Assembly (NCBI GenBank): GCA_964493955.1
Contig: CAZBPZ010000028.1
Span: 1-19,144, forward strand
Length of the DNA stretch: 19,144 bases
Direction of reading: 5' to 3'
Source of the DNA: CAZBPZ01 sp964493955
Lineage (GTDB): Bacteria; Chloroflexota; Dehalococcoidia; Dehalococcoidales; Fen-1064
Shown here: one piece after another, positions 12,033 to 18,672 of the stretch
Layout: each line of letters opens with the position of its first letter
How positions within the stretch are numbered: the stretch's first letter is position 1
Notes under the pieces: generated by a model
The model's input: the letters and a program-made list of their open reading frames with translations, nothing else
Told to the model about the DNA's origin: nothing
Databases searched by the model: none
Program-made: the position numbers and the translations under genes

Positions 12033-13283
12033 ATGGCTAAGATTTACATTATTGATGTTACCAACCGGGATGGCGTGCAGACCGCCAGGCTGGGGCTCTC
12101 CAAGCTGGAGAAGACCATGATAAACATCTACCTCAACGAGATGGGGATTTTCCAGTCAGAGTTTGGTTTTCCCACCACCCGGCACGAGACGTACTACCTG
12201 CGGGCCAACCTGGAGCTGGCCGAGATGGGGGTGCTCCAGCCGATGCGGCTGGCGGGATGGATGCGGGCGGTGGCCGAGGACGTGGAGCTGGGCTACCGGC
12301 TGGTGCCGGGCCTGAAGCACCTTAACCTGTCAATCTCAACCTCCGACCAGATGATTCAGGGTAAGTTCCTGGGTAAAAAGGACCGGGACGACATCATCCG
12401 GATGATGACGGAGGCGGTCGATGCTGCCCGTGCCCACGGGGCCGAGACCATCGGGGTGAACGCTGAAGACGGCTCACGCACCGGGCTGGACTTCCTTGTC
12501 CGCTTCGGCCAGGCGGCCAGGGAGCACGGTGCCGACCGGCTGCGTTACTGTGACACCCTGGGCTATGACAGCCCCTTCACCATCTACGAGACTGCCAGGA
12601 CGCTGGCCCGGGAGGTAGGCCTGCCGATTGAGCTGCATTGCCACGGTGACCTGGGTATGGCGGTGGCCAACTCGGTGGCGGGGGCCAAGGGGGTAGTTGA
12701 CGGCGGTCAGGATGCCTACATCAACACCACCGTCAACGGCATCGGTGAGCGGGCCGGTAATGCCGACCTGGTAGCGGTGCTGCTGGCCCTGACGAAGTCC
12801 AAGGGGTTCGAGGGTCGCTACGAGTTCGGGATGCCGGTTGACCTCTCCAGGTCATGGCGTATCGCCAGGTTTGCCAGCTATGCTTTTGGTGTCCCCATCC
12901 CCATTAACCAGCCGGGGGTGGGGGCCAACGCCTTTGCCCACGCTTCCGGCATTCACGCCGACGGTGTTCTCAAGGACCCGGACAACTACGAGCTTTACGG
13001 GTTTGAAGAGCTGGGGCGGGGCGAGCCGGAGATGGTTGAGACCGGCCGCCAGATATGCACCGGCCAGTATGGTGGAATCAGCGGCTTCCGCCATGTTATG
13101 AACGAGATTGCCGGTGAGGAAGCCGTTCGCTTTGCCGACGCTGCCGAGGCGGAGAAGGTGCTGGAGCTGGTAAGGTATGCCAACGTGCTGGCCCAGAAGC
13201 CCCTGGTGGAGGACGAGCTGCTCTTCATTGCCCGCTACCCGGATATTGCCCGGCAGCTTATGACGATGACTCCGCTGCAGTAA
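12033..13283 (+). CDS. Re-citrate synthase / homocitrate synthase family protein
   Basis: 416-aa DRE-TIM metallolyase that condenses acetyl-CoA with a 2-oxo acid. The N-terminus IIDVTNRDGVQ (R12, D13) differs from the TLRDGEQ of isopropylmalate synthases. Metal ligands are D13, H202 and H204 (LHCHGDLGMAVANS), followed by TVNGIGERAGN (233-243) and a C-terminal GIHADGVLKDP segment. Recalled segments of Clostridium kluyveri Re-citrate synthase (DVTNRDGVQT, MINIYLNEMGIFQSE-like, LNLSISTSDQMI, NQPGVGANAFAH) match closely, and Dehalococcoides uses a homolog. With the adjacent aconitase-like and isocitrate-dehydrogenase-type genes it would supply 2-oxoglutarate from oxaloacetate and acetyl-CoA without a classical Si-citrate synthase. 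It has its own promoter. Homocitrate synthase is the main alternative. Confidence 0.85.
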   Translation: MAKIYIIDVTNRDGVQTARLGLSKLEKTMINIYLNEMGIFQSEFGFPTTRHETYYLRANLELAEMGVLQPMRLAGWMRAVAEDVELGYRLVPGLKHLNLSISTSDQMIQGKFLGKKDRDDIIRMMTEAVDAARAHGAETIGVNAEDGSRTGLDFLVRFGQAAREHGADRLRYCDTLGYDSPFTIYETARTLAREVGLPIELHCHGDLGMAVANSVAGAKGVVDGGQDAYINTTVNGIGERAGNADLVAVLLALTKSKGFEGRYEFGMPVDLSRSWRIARFASYAFGVPIPINQPGVGANAFAHASGIHADGVLKDPDNYELYGFEELGRGEPEMVETGRQICTGQYGGISGFRHVMNEIAGEEAVRFADAAEAEKVLELVRYANVLAQKPLVEDELLFIARYPDIARQLMTMTPLQ

Positions 13284-13297
13284 GGCCAGCGCCAGCC

Positions 13298-13325
13298 AGG
13301 GCCCCCTTCGCAAGAAGGGGGCCCT
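13298..13325 (+). terminator. Rho-independent terminator after the Re-citrate synthase-like gene
   Basis: AGGGCCCCCTTC (13298-13309) pairs perfectly with GAAGGGGGCCCT (13314-13325) around a GCAA tetraloop. TCATTTG follows. This is the clearest terminator in the window. Confidence 0.85.
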
Positions 13326-13362
13326 TCATTTGTAGTATCATCTGACATGGAAGGGTACTACT

Positions 13363-14010
13363 TTGACGGTGCTGCGCTGGAACAAGACCTGGCCGGGGGA
13401 AGAGCGGGCCTGGGAGTTGCTGGAACAGCGGGTCCCGGAGAGCGTCTGCCGGCGGGCGGGTGTGGCCTGGGACAGTGCCGCCGGAGCTTATGTGCTCCGG
13501 CTGTTCTGCCACGACGTCATGGTGCGGCCGGGCCGGCGCGAGATTGCGTGCCTGAGTAAGGCGGGCGGTGCCCTGCTGGAGCGCCTGCAGGAGCATGCCC
13601 GCCTTTCCATTCTGTGGTACCTGGTGAGCGCCCGGGACCTGCCGCCGCTGGGCAGGCTGGTCAGGCCGGATGACCTGCCGGGGGGAGAAATCTACCGGCA
13701 GGGCACGCATGTCCTGCCGCTGCACCACCTGGCGGCAAGGTACGGGGAGGCCCCCGCCGCCCTGCTGGAGTGTGGTAGTGCGCTCGGCGGGGAACCGGAC
13801 CAGTACGGGGATGCCTCGGTGCGGCTGTGGCCGTTACCCCGTGTGCCGGCGGTGGTTGTGCTGTGGGCGGCCGACGGGGAGTTTCCGGCGCGGGCCAGCC
13901 TGCTGTTTGATGCCACCTGTCGCTTCCAGCTCCCGGTGGATATTGTCTGGTCCACGGCCGTGATGACACTGCTGGCCCTCCTTGAAGAGGACCGGCGGCC
14001 GGGGAGTTGA
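13363..14010 (+). CDS. DUF3786-family protein
   Basis: 215-aa protein of unknown function, recognised as DUF3786 by its overall pattern: a central hydrophobic LSILWYLVSARDLPPLGRLV (about 81-100), DDLPGGEIYRQGTHVLPLH, then VRLWPLPRVPAVVVLWAADGEFPARASLLFD near 153-183 and a final helix DIVWSTAVMTLLALLEE. DUF3786 proteins are mostly from anaerobes and sometimes accompany corrinoid or radical enzymes; no such genes are seen here. The TTG at 13363 is preferred because GGAAGGG lies 7 nt upstream; GTG 13369 is possible. No clear promoter other than TATCAT at 13336-13341, without a matching -35. Its stop is followed within 2 nt by the next gene's start. Confidence 0.8.
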   Translation: MTVLRWNKTWPGEERAWELLEQRVPESVCRRAGVAWDSAAGAYVLRLFCHDVMVRPGRREIACLSKAGGALLERLQEHARLSILWYLVSARDLPPLGRLVRPDDLPGGEIYRQGTHVLPLHHLAARYGEAPAALLECGSALGGEPDQYGDASVRLWPLPRVPAVVVLWAADGEFPARASLLFDATCRFQLPVDIVWSTAVMTLLALLEEDRRPGS

Positions 14011-14012
14011 GA

Positions 14013-14192
14013 GTGAAGGGGCTTCGGCTACCGCGCAAGAGATACCTCTACGCTGGTCTGGTGGTGCTGGTGGTCTTCGTGGTGGTGCTGGTGCGGGCCG
14101 GGCTGGGAGCAGCCCTGTTCTGGTCGGCCCTGGCGGGCGTGGTGCTGTTCTACCTGAGCTTTGACCCGCGTCTCCGCCGGCACTGGTGGTAG
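14013..14192 (+). CDS. Small membrane protein, two helices
   Basis: 59-aa protein not recognised as any family. A basic N-terminus (KGLRLPRKRY) is followed by a hydrophobic helix at about 14-29 (AGLVVLVVFVVVLVRA) and another at about 31-49 (GAALFWSALAGVVLFYLSF), ending with basic PRLRRHWW. Both tails are positively charged, so a hairpin with both ends in the cytoplasm is expected. GTG at 14013 is preferred over TTG 14007 because GGGAG immediately precedes the TTG and is correctly spaced for the GTG. It is packed between the DUF3786 and eIF2B-like genes, 2 and 10 nt away. Confidence 0.75.
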   Translation: MKGLRLPRKRYLYAGLVVLVVFVVVLVRAGLGAALFWSALAGVVLFYLSFDPRLRRHWW

Positions 14193-14202
14193 GAGGGCGA
14201 CG

Positions 14203-15111
14203 GTGAGAGACGAGGTCAGGGCACTGGTGCGGGGTATCAGGGAAGACCGCCGGCACGGCGCGGCCGAACTGGCGGAGCGGGCACTGCTGGCGCTGCGCCT
14301 GGTGGCCGAAAGCAGCCCGGCAGCGGGCGCCGAGGCGCTGCTGGCCGAGCTTAAAGAGGCTGGCCGGGCACTGGCCGGGGCCCGGCCCACAATGGTGGCG
14401 ATTGCCGCCGCCGTGCGGCGTTTTCTGCAGGCGGTGGCGGTGCGGGCGGGGGAAGTGCCGCCGGCCGAGTTGCGGCGCCTGGCCGTGGCGTGCGCCGAGG
14501 AGACTACCCGGCGCCTGCACACTGCCGCGGAGAAGATAGCCGTGCACGCCGGCGGGTTACTGCCGCCGGGTGCCGTGGTGATGGCGCATAGCTACAGCTC
14601 CACCGTGCTGGCAGCACTGCGCTACCTCCATGGCCGGGGCAAGGTGGGGCGGGTGGTGGTGACACGCGCCGGGGCGGGGCGTACCGGCCTGGCTCTGGCC
14701 GGGGAACTGGCCGGCGCCGGGGTGCCGGTGTGGTTGATTGATGATACCGCGGTGGCGCTCTTCCTGCCGGGGGTGGTGGCTGTCTTCCTCGGGGCCGACG
14801 CCGTGTACCCTGATGGGGTGGTGAACGGGGTGGGGTCGCTCCAGGTGGCGGTGCTGGCAGCCCGGCAGGGTGTGCCGGTTTACGTCCTGGCCGATACCTT
14901 TAAGCTTGCCCCGCGGCCGGCCGGCGAGATGGCGCTCGAAGAGGGAGACCCGGTCGAGGTGGCGGGTGGTGTGCCGTTACCGGCCGGGGTGGTGGTGAGT
15001 AACCCCCGTTTTGATGTAACGCCGCCGGGGCTGATTACGGCCCTGGTCACTGAAGAAGGGGCGCTCCCGGTGGAGGCCGCCCTGGAGCGGCTTACTCCTG
15101 GCGGCGGTTGA
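14203..15111 (+). CDS. eIF2B alpha/beta/delta-family protein (sugar-phosphate isomerase-like)
   Basis: 302-aa protein of the eIF2B-alpha / ribose-1,5-bisphosphate isomerase / methylthioribose-1-phosphate isomerase superfamily. Residues 1-110 form the helical N-terminal domain. The Rossmann-like domain holds the phosphate-binding AHSYSSTVLAAL (128-139), the conserved GADAVYPDGVVNGVGS (197-212), which ends in the family NxxG(T/S), and VPVYVLADTFKL (224-235). In bacteria such proteins are likely isomerases or binders of phosphosugars rather than translation factors; the substrate here is unknown. It is very rich in Ala, Gly and Val. GTG at 14203 follows AGGAGG; the frame continues upstream to 14161 but overlaps the previous gene. 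The promoter of the next gene overlaps its stop codon. Confidence 0.85.
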   Translation: MRDEVRALVRGIREDRRHGAAELAERALLALRLVAESSPAAGAEALLAELKEAGRALAGARPTMVAIAAAVRRFLQAVAVRAGEVPPAELRRLAVACAEETTRRLHTAAEKIAVHAGGLLPPGAVVMAHSYSSTVLAALRYLHGRGKVGRVVVTRAGAGRTGLALAGELAGAGVPVWLIDDTAVALFLPGVVAVFLGADAVYPDGVVNGVGSLQVAVLAARQGVPVYVLADTFKLAPRPAGEMALEEGDPVEVAGGVPLPAGVVVSNPRFDVTPPGLITALVTEEGALPVEAALERLTPGGG

Positions 15112-15136
15112 CGCTGGGTGGTGGTGGGGCTAGAAT
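15108..15136 (+). promoter_or_regulatory. Promoter of the histidine kinase / response regulator operon
   Basis: TTGACG at 15108-15113 overlaps the stop of the eIF2B-like gene. A 17-bp spacer leads to TAGAAT at 15131-15136. The expected start near 15143 excludes a longer kinase frame from 15118 and supports the ATG at 15160. Confidence 0.8.
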
Positions 15137-15159
15137 CATCGTGCGGGTACGGCCGGAAC

Positions 15160-16395
15160 ATGAAGGACGAACGCAAGACCAAGAAGCAGTTGATAGCCGA
15201 GCTGGAAGAGCTGCGCCGCCGGGTGGCCGAGCTCGAAGCGGCCGCTAACCAGCACTCGCAGCAAGAGGAGCTGCTTGATATCTTCCGGGCGAGCACCCCG
15301 ATTGGTCTTTTCATCGTCCAGGACGGAAGGTTCCAGTTTGTCAACGAGAACTTCCGTGGTATCGCCGGCGGCGAACCGGGCGAGCTGATTGGCACGAATT
15401 CGATGGACCTGGTCTACCCGGACGACCGTGCCATGGTGCGCGAGAACGCCATCAAGATGCTCAAGAAGGAGCGCACCGAGCCTTACAAGTACCGCATCGT
15501 GCTGCCCAACGGGGAGATAAGGTGGATGCTGGAAGGAGTGGCCTCGGTGCAGTACCGGGGGCGGCGGGCCGTGCTGGGGCACTCGATGGACATCACCGAG
15601 CTGGAGCGTGCCCAGGAGAAGCTGGAGGAGGCCTACGAGCAGGAGCGGGCCCTGCGTGAGCAGCTCCAGCGTGAGGCCCAGCACCGGATTGAGTTTACGC
15701 GCGCCCTGGTTCACGAGCTAAAGACGCCGCTGACACCGGTGCTTTCTTCCAGCGAGCTCCTCTACAGCGAGTTGCGGGAGGAACCGTGGATGAGTATCGC
15801 CGAGAATATCCACCGCGGTGCCCAGAACCTGAGCCGGCGGATAGACGAGCTGCTGGACCTGGCCCGCGTCGAGATTGGTACGTTGCAGATTAACCGCGAG
15901 TGGTTTGACCCGCTGCCGATGCTGCGTAGCGCCGGCGAGGAAATGAAGGTGGTGGCCGAGGCGGCCGGGCAGGAGATGGTGCTTGACCTGCCGCCGTCTC
16001 TGCCGCAGGTCCAGGCTGACCAGGACCGCCTGCGACAGGTCGTCCTCAACCTGCTCGTCAATGCCACCAAGTTTACGCCGGAGGGTGGCCGTATCATCCT
16101 GCGGGCCCGCCGGGATGGAGACAACCTGGTGGTGGAGGTGGAAGACAACGGCCCCGGTATCCCGAAGAAGGACCAGGAGCGCATCTTCCAGCCCTACCAC
16201 CGTAAGCTTTCCGACCGCGAACGCCTCAGTGGCCTCGGCCTCGGGCTGGCGCTGTGCAAGAACCTGGTGGAACTGCACGGTGGCCAGATATGGGTTGACA
16301 GCGAAGAGGGGCGTGGTTCGGTCTTCGGCTTCTCCATACCACTGGCGGGTGAACCGCAGGTCAGGCAAGAGGTAAAGCAGGGGGCGGTTACGTGA
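15160..16395 (+). CDS. Soluble PAS-domain sensor histidine kinase
   Basis: 411 aa with no membrane segment. A coiled coil (residues 5-38) leads into a PAS domain (about 39-150, FRASTPIGLFIVQDGRFQFVN to HSMDITELE), a linker coiled coil (148-175), then HisKA with phospho-acceptor H185 in VHELKTPLTP. The ATPase domain has the N box LNLLVNATKFTP (N301), G1 VEDNGPGIP (D329), F box RIFQPYHR, and G2 GLGLGLALCKNLVELHGG. All catalytic boxes are intact. It should sense a cytoplasmic signal through PAS and phosphorylate the regulator encoded next, with which it overlaps by 4 bp. The PAS ligand cannot be inferred. The ATG at 15160 has only a weak RBS (CGGAAC) but fits the promoter position. Confidence 0.93.
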   Translation: MKDERKTKKQLIAELEELRRRVAELEAAANQHSQQEELLDIFRASTPIGLFIVQDGRFQFVNENFRGIAGGEPGELIGTNSMDLVYPDDRAMVRENAIKMLKKERTEPYKYRIVLPNGEIRWMLEGVASVQYRGRRAVLGHSMDITELERAQEKLEEAYEQERALREQLQREAQHRIEFTRALVHELKTPLTPVLSSSELLYSELREEPWMSIAENIHRGAQNLSRRIDELLDLARVEIGTLQINREWFDPLPMLRSAGEEMKVVAEAAGQEMVLDLPPSLPQVQADQDRLRQVVLNLLVNATKFTPEGGRIILRARRDGDNLVVEVEDNGPGIPKKDQERIFQPYHRKLSDRERLSGLGLGLALCKNLVELHGGQIWVDSEEGRGSVFGFSIPLAGEPQVRQEVKQGAVT

Positions 16396-17072
16396 AGGTA
16401 CTGTTGATTGAGGATGACCGGGAGATTGTGGATGCCATATCACTGGCCTTTCAGATACGCTGGCCCGAGGCCAGGCTAATCTCAACGCGTCTCGGCCAGA
16501 AGGGCGTGGAGCTGGTCGAAAGCGAGCAGCCCGATATCGTCATCCTGGACCTGGGCCTGCCTGACATCAGTGGCTTCGAGGTCCTGCGACAGATACGCCT
16601 CTTTTCCCAGGTGCCCACCATCATCCTGACGGTGCGTTCCGAGGAAGCTGATATTGTCAAGGGGCTGGAATGGGGGGCCGATGACTACATCGTTAAGCCG
16701 TTCCGCCAGCTCGAGTTTCTGGCAAGGGTGCGGGCCCTCATCCGACGCCAGGGTGCCGCCGAGGCCGAGACGCTGACATTCGGGCCGATGCACCTTGACA
16801 CTACCACCGGCCAGCTCACCCTGGCGGGCCGTGAGATTGCCCTGACGGTCACCGAGAGCCGTATCATGGCCCACCTCATGAGGAACGGGGGGCGGGCGGT
16901 AACTCACGCCAGCCTGGCCGAGGCGGTGTGGGGCGACGATTACCCCGGCTCCTCGGATAGTCTCAAGGTCCACATTCGCCGCCTGCGGGAGAAGATAGAG
17001 GACGACCCGAGCCACCCCCGCTACATTCTGACCCGTACCGGGGTGGGCTACTTCCTCGCCCGGCCCGACTAG
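16392..17072 (+). CDS. PhoB/OmpR-family response regulator
   Basis: 226 aa. The receiver domain (1-115) has the acidic pocket E7-D8-D9, phospho-acceptor D53 in VILDLGLPD, T80 and K102 in IVKPF. A winged-helix DNA-binding domain follows (about 128-224), with SRIMAHLMRNGG, WGDDYPGSSDSLKVHIRRLREKI-type recognition helix residues and the terminal TRTGVGYF wing. It binds tandem direct repeats as a dimer when phosphorylated, as the family does. Its GTG start overlaps the kinase stop (GTGA). The first sequence past the gene that looks like a target is the direct-repeat array at 17141-17180, so it probably regulates the small downstream genes. Confidence 0.95.
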   Translation: MKVLLIEDDREIVDAISLAFQIRWPEARLISTRLGQKGVELVESEQPDIVILDLGLPDISGFEVLRQIRLFSQVPTIILTVRSEEADIVKGLEWGADDYIVKPFRQLEFLARVRALIRRQGAAEAETLTFGPMHLDTTTGQLTLAGREIALTVTESRIMAHLMRNGGRAVTHASLAEAVWGDDYPGSSDSLKVHIRRLREKIEDDPSHPRYILTRTGVGYFLARPD

Positions 17073-17140
17073 CCCGGGCACCGGCCCCGTCACATCCGTA
17101 CGTGGGCTGCCGTCGTGTAGGCAGTGTGCGGCAGCCTGAA

Positions 17141-17203
17141 TTGTAACCATTTTGTAACCCCCGGTTGACCTTTCTTTAACGCTTTCCGGCGGCGCTTTAT
17201 TAT
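17141..17203 (+). promoter_or_regulatory. Pho-box-like array of 11-bp-spaced direct repeats plus -10 box
   Basis: TTGTAAC occurs at 17141-17147 and 17152-17158. Related heptamers follow at the same 11-bp period: GGTTGAC at 17163-17169 (degenerate) and CTTTAAC at 17174-17180. A TATTAT -10 box is at 17198-17203, 17 bp past the last heptamer and without a consensus -35. This is the layout of promoters activated by PhoB/OmpR-type regulators, and it begins 68 bp after the regulator gene. A 7-bp hairpin, GGCTGCC/GGCAGCC (17105-17111, 17130-17136), lies between. Confidence 0.7.
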
Positions 17204-17395
17204 GCCTTTACGCCAGCAGGATAAACTAAAAAGGATGGTTAACGTGAAGGGATGCGCCGTAAAAGCCCGGGTTATGGGGCAGGTGCGGGGCCTGGTGGTG
17301 GGTGCCGGTCCTGCTGGGTCGGCTGATATTGCCGCCGGAAGGCCCGGCCGCTTTGAGCCGTGCTGCCCCGGAGCCAGGTCGGAGGTGAGTTAGCG
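17204..17395 (+). other. Leader region, no gene firmly supported
   Basis: This is most of the 323-base interval between the response regulator and the 41-aa ORF. It would be the 5' leader of a transcript from the TATTAT promoter. A frame from GTG 17244, with AAAAAGGA upstream, encodes 49 residues (MKGCAVKARVMGQ...) and stops at 17393, 2 nt before the next ATG. It is low-complexity and unrecognised, so I do not call it a gene. An ATG at 17202 overlaps the -10 box and is unlikely to be used. Confidence 0.4.
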
Positions 17396-17521
17396 ATGAA
17401 GGGCCTGTTAAGGTCGGCCGAGGTAGTTGGCTGGTTCATCGGCCTGGTGCTGGGCCTCAACTTTGAGAGGCCGGTTGATGTTGTTTACCGGGAGCACCCG
17501 GAGGGCGGCCTTATCTACTAG
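17396..17521 (+). CDS. 41-aa putative single-helix membrane peptide
   Basis: Short frame with GGAGG 10 nt before the ATG. The product starts MKGLLRSAEVVGW and has one hydrophobic stretch, VVGWFIGLVLGL (10-21), then a polar tail, NFERPVDVVYREHPEGGLIY. No family recognised. It is the first convincing coding start downstream of the Pho-box-like array, so it may be the regulator's direct target. Its short length makes it provisional. Confidence 0.5.
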   Translation: MKGLLRSAEVVGWFIGLVLGLNFERPVDVVYREHPEGGLIY

Positions 17522-17568
17522 TGACAGCCCGCTAACGCCGAGACCGTGTTGGTGCTCTGGCAGGCCAT

Positions 17569-17597
17569 TTGACAGTACCCGCTGGGGTTACTAAGAT
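17569..17597 (+). promoter_or_regulatory. Promoter of the DUF2807 gene
   Basis: Perfect -35 TTGACA at 17569-17574, 17-bp spacer, TAAGAT at 17592-17597. The expected start near 17604 leaves a leader of about 46 nt before the ATG at 17650. Confidence 0.75.
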
Positions 17598-17649
17598 GGT
17601 GTAGCTCCGAGTAAGCACCGGCCGGTTTCTTGTTGCCAGCGGCGGTTCG

Positions 17650-18567
17650 ATGGGCATCGAAGAGCTGAAAAAAGAGGCAGAAGAGGTCAGGGAGCGGGTC
17701 AGGCGAGACATCAGCGAGTTCCGCGATGTGTTGCGCCGGATGGCTGAGGAGGCCGGGAATGGCCAGAGCGCCCGCCTCGAGGCGTCGGTGGCGTGGATAG
17801 AACGGCGCATCGAGGAGACCGCCCGGAAGGTGGAAGTCCGTATTGACCGCGCCATCGCTCTTGCTGCCGGTGAAAAGCAGGCCCCCCGCCGCACTCGCCG
17901 GTTTGATTACACCGACTTCACCAATGTTGAAGTCGGTTGTTGTTTTTCGGTTGATATTACCTGTGCCGAGGCCTACGGTGTGAGCCTTATCGGGGACGAG
18001 GCTGTCCTGGACCTGGTGGATATCACCAAGTCCGGGAGCACGCTCAAGGTCTTGGTCAAGCCCCTCAACCTTGTTGCCCGCCCCAGTGTGGAGGTAAAGA
18101 TTGCCATGCCGCGCCTGAGTAAGCTGCGCCTCAGCGGGGCGGCGCGTTGTCGCGTGCGTGGTTTCCGCTCCGGTGACAGCCTGGATGTAAACGTCTCCGG
18201 TGCCAGCCAGCTTGATATTGACATTGAGGCTGGCCGGGCGCGGGTGGAGGTGTCGGGGGCAAGCCGCCTGCGGGGCCGGATGGAGCTGGCCGATGCCGAG
18301 TTCACGCTTTCCGGGGCAAGCCGTGCCGAGGTGAAAGGCTCGGGACGGCGTGTTGACCTCAATGCCTGGGGGGCCAGTCACCTGCAGCTGGCGGACTTTG
18401 GCATTGAAGAAGCGCGCGTGAACCTCAAGGGGGCCAGCTATGCTGCCGTGGCTGTCTCCGGCCGGCTGGAGCTCGATATCAGCGGTGGCTCTGGCCTCTG
18501 TTACAGCGGCAGCCCCCAGGTGGGCAAGATGCACGTTTCGGGGGCATCCACCGTCACCCAGCGGTAG
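17650..18567 (+). CDS. DUF2807 (GIN-type beta-helix) protein with N-terminal coiled coil
   Basis: 305 aa. Residues 1-70 are charged and helical (IEELKKEAEEVRERVRRD..., IERRIEETARKVEVRIDRA), predicted as coiled coil. From about 85 (FDYTDFTNVEVG) the protein is a DUF2807 head domain with a ladder of short repeats: SGAAR, SGASQ, SGASR, SGASR, WGASH, KGASY, SGGSG, SGAST. These alternate with strands such as LDIDIEAG and RVEVSG, typical of a beta-helix or beta-roll. Most DUF2807 proteins have a signal peptide or lipobox; this one has neither, and contains several cysteines (VGCCFSVDITC), suggesting a cytoplasmic location. Function unknown. The RBS of ATG 17650 is weak, but no better in-frame start is visible. 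Confidence 0.88.
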   Translation: MGIEELKKEAEEVRERVRRDISEFRDVLRRMAEEAGNGQSARLEASVAWIERRIEETARKVEVRIDRAIALAAGEKQAPRRTRRFDYTDFTNVEVGCCFSVDITCAEAYGVSLIGDEAVLDLVDITKSGSTLKVLVKPLNLVARPSVEVKIAMPRLSKLRLSGAARCRVRGFRSGDSLDVNVSGASQLDIDIEAGRARVEVSGASRLRGRMELADAEFTLSGASRAEVKGSGRRVDLNAWGASHLQLADFGIEEARVNLKGASYAAVAVSGRLELDISGGSGLCYSGSPQVGKMHVSGASTVTQR

Positions 18568-18608
18568 GCCCGGCCGCCGCCTTTTTCCCCTCATCCCTGG
18601 ACCTCCTT

Positions 18609-18638
18609 TTGACCGGCCTGTGGTCGTTCTGGTATCCT
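18609..18638 (+). promoter_or_regulatory. Candidate promoter of the SDR gene
   Basis: TTGACC at 18609-18614, 18-bp spacer, TATCCT at 18633-18638, about 28 nt before the GGGAGG-preceded ATG at 18673. The -10 is a modest match. Confidence 0.5.
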
Positions 18639-18672
18639 CTGGCAGCTAATTCCCCGGGAGGCAGAAGTAGCG

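Noticed and set aside
17165..17203. TTGACC with TATTAT as an ordinary promoter
   Set aside because: The spacing is 27 bp, too long. The TTGACC falls in the third unit of the direct-repeat array instead.
17202..17393. Possible 63-aa gene
   Set aside because: Its ATG overlaps the TATTAT -10 box and the product is low-complexity. A shorter GTG-started version at 17244 cannot be excluded but is unsupported.
17518..18594. 358-residue minus-strand frame opposite DUF2807
   Set aside because: Antisense to a recognised domain with its own promoter; no motif of its own.
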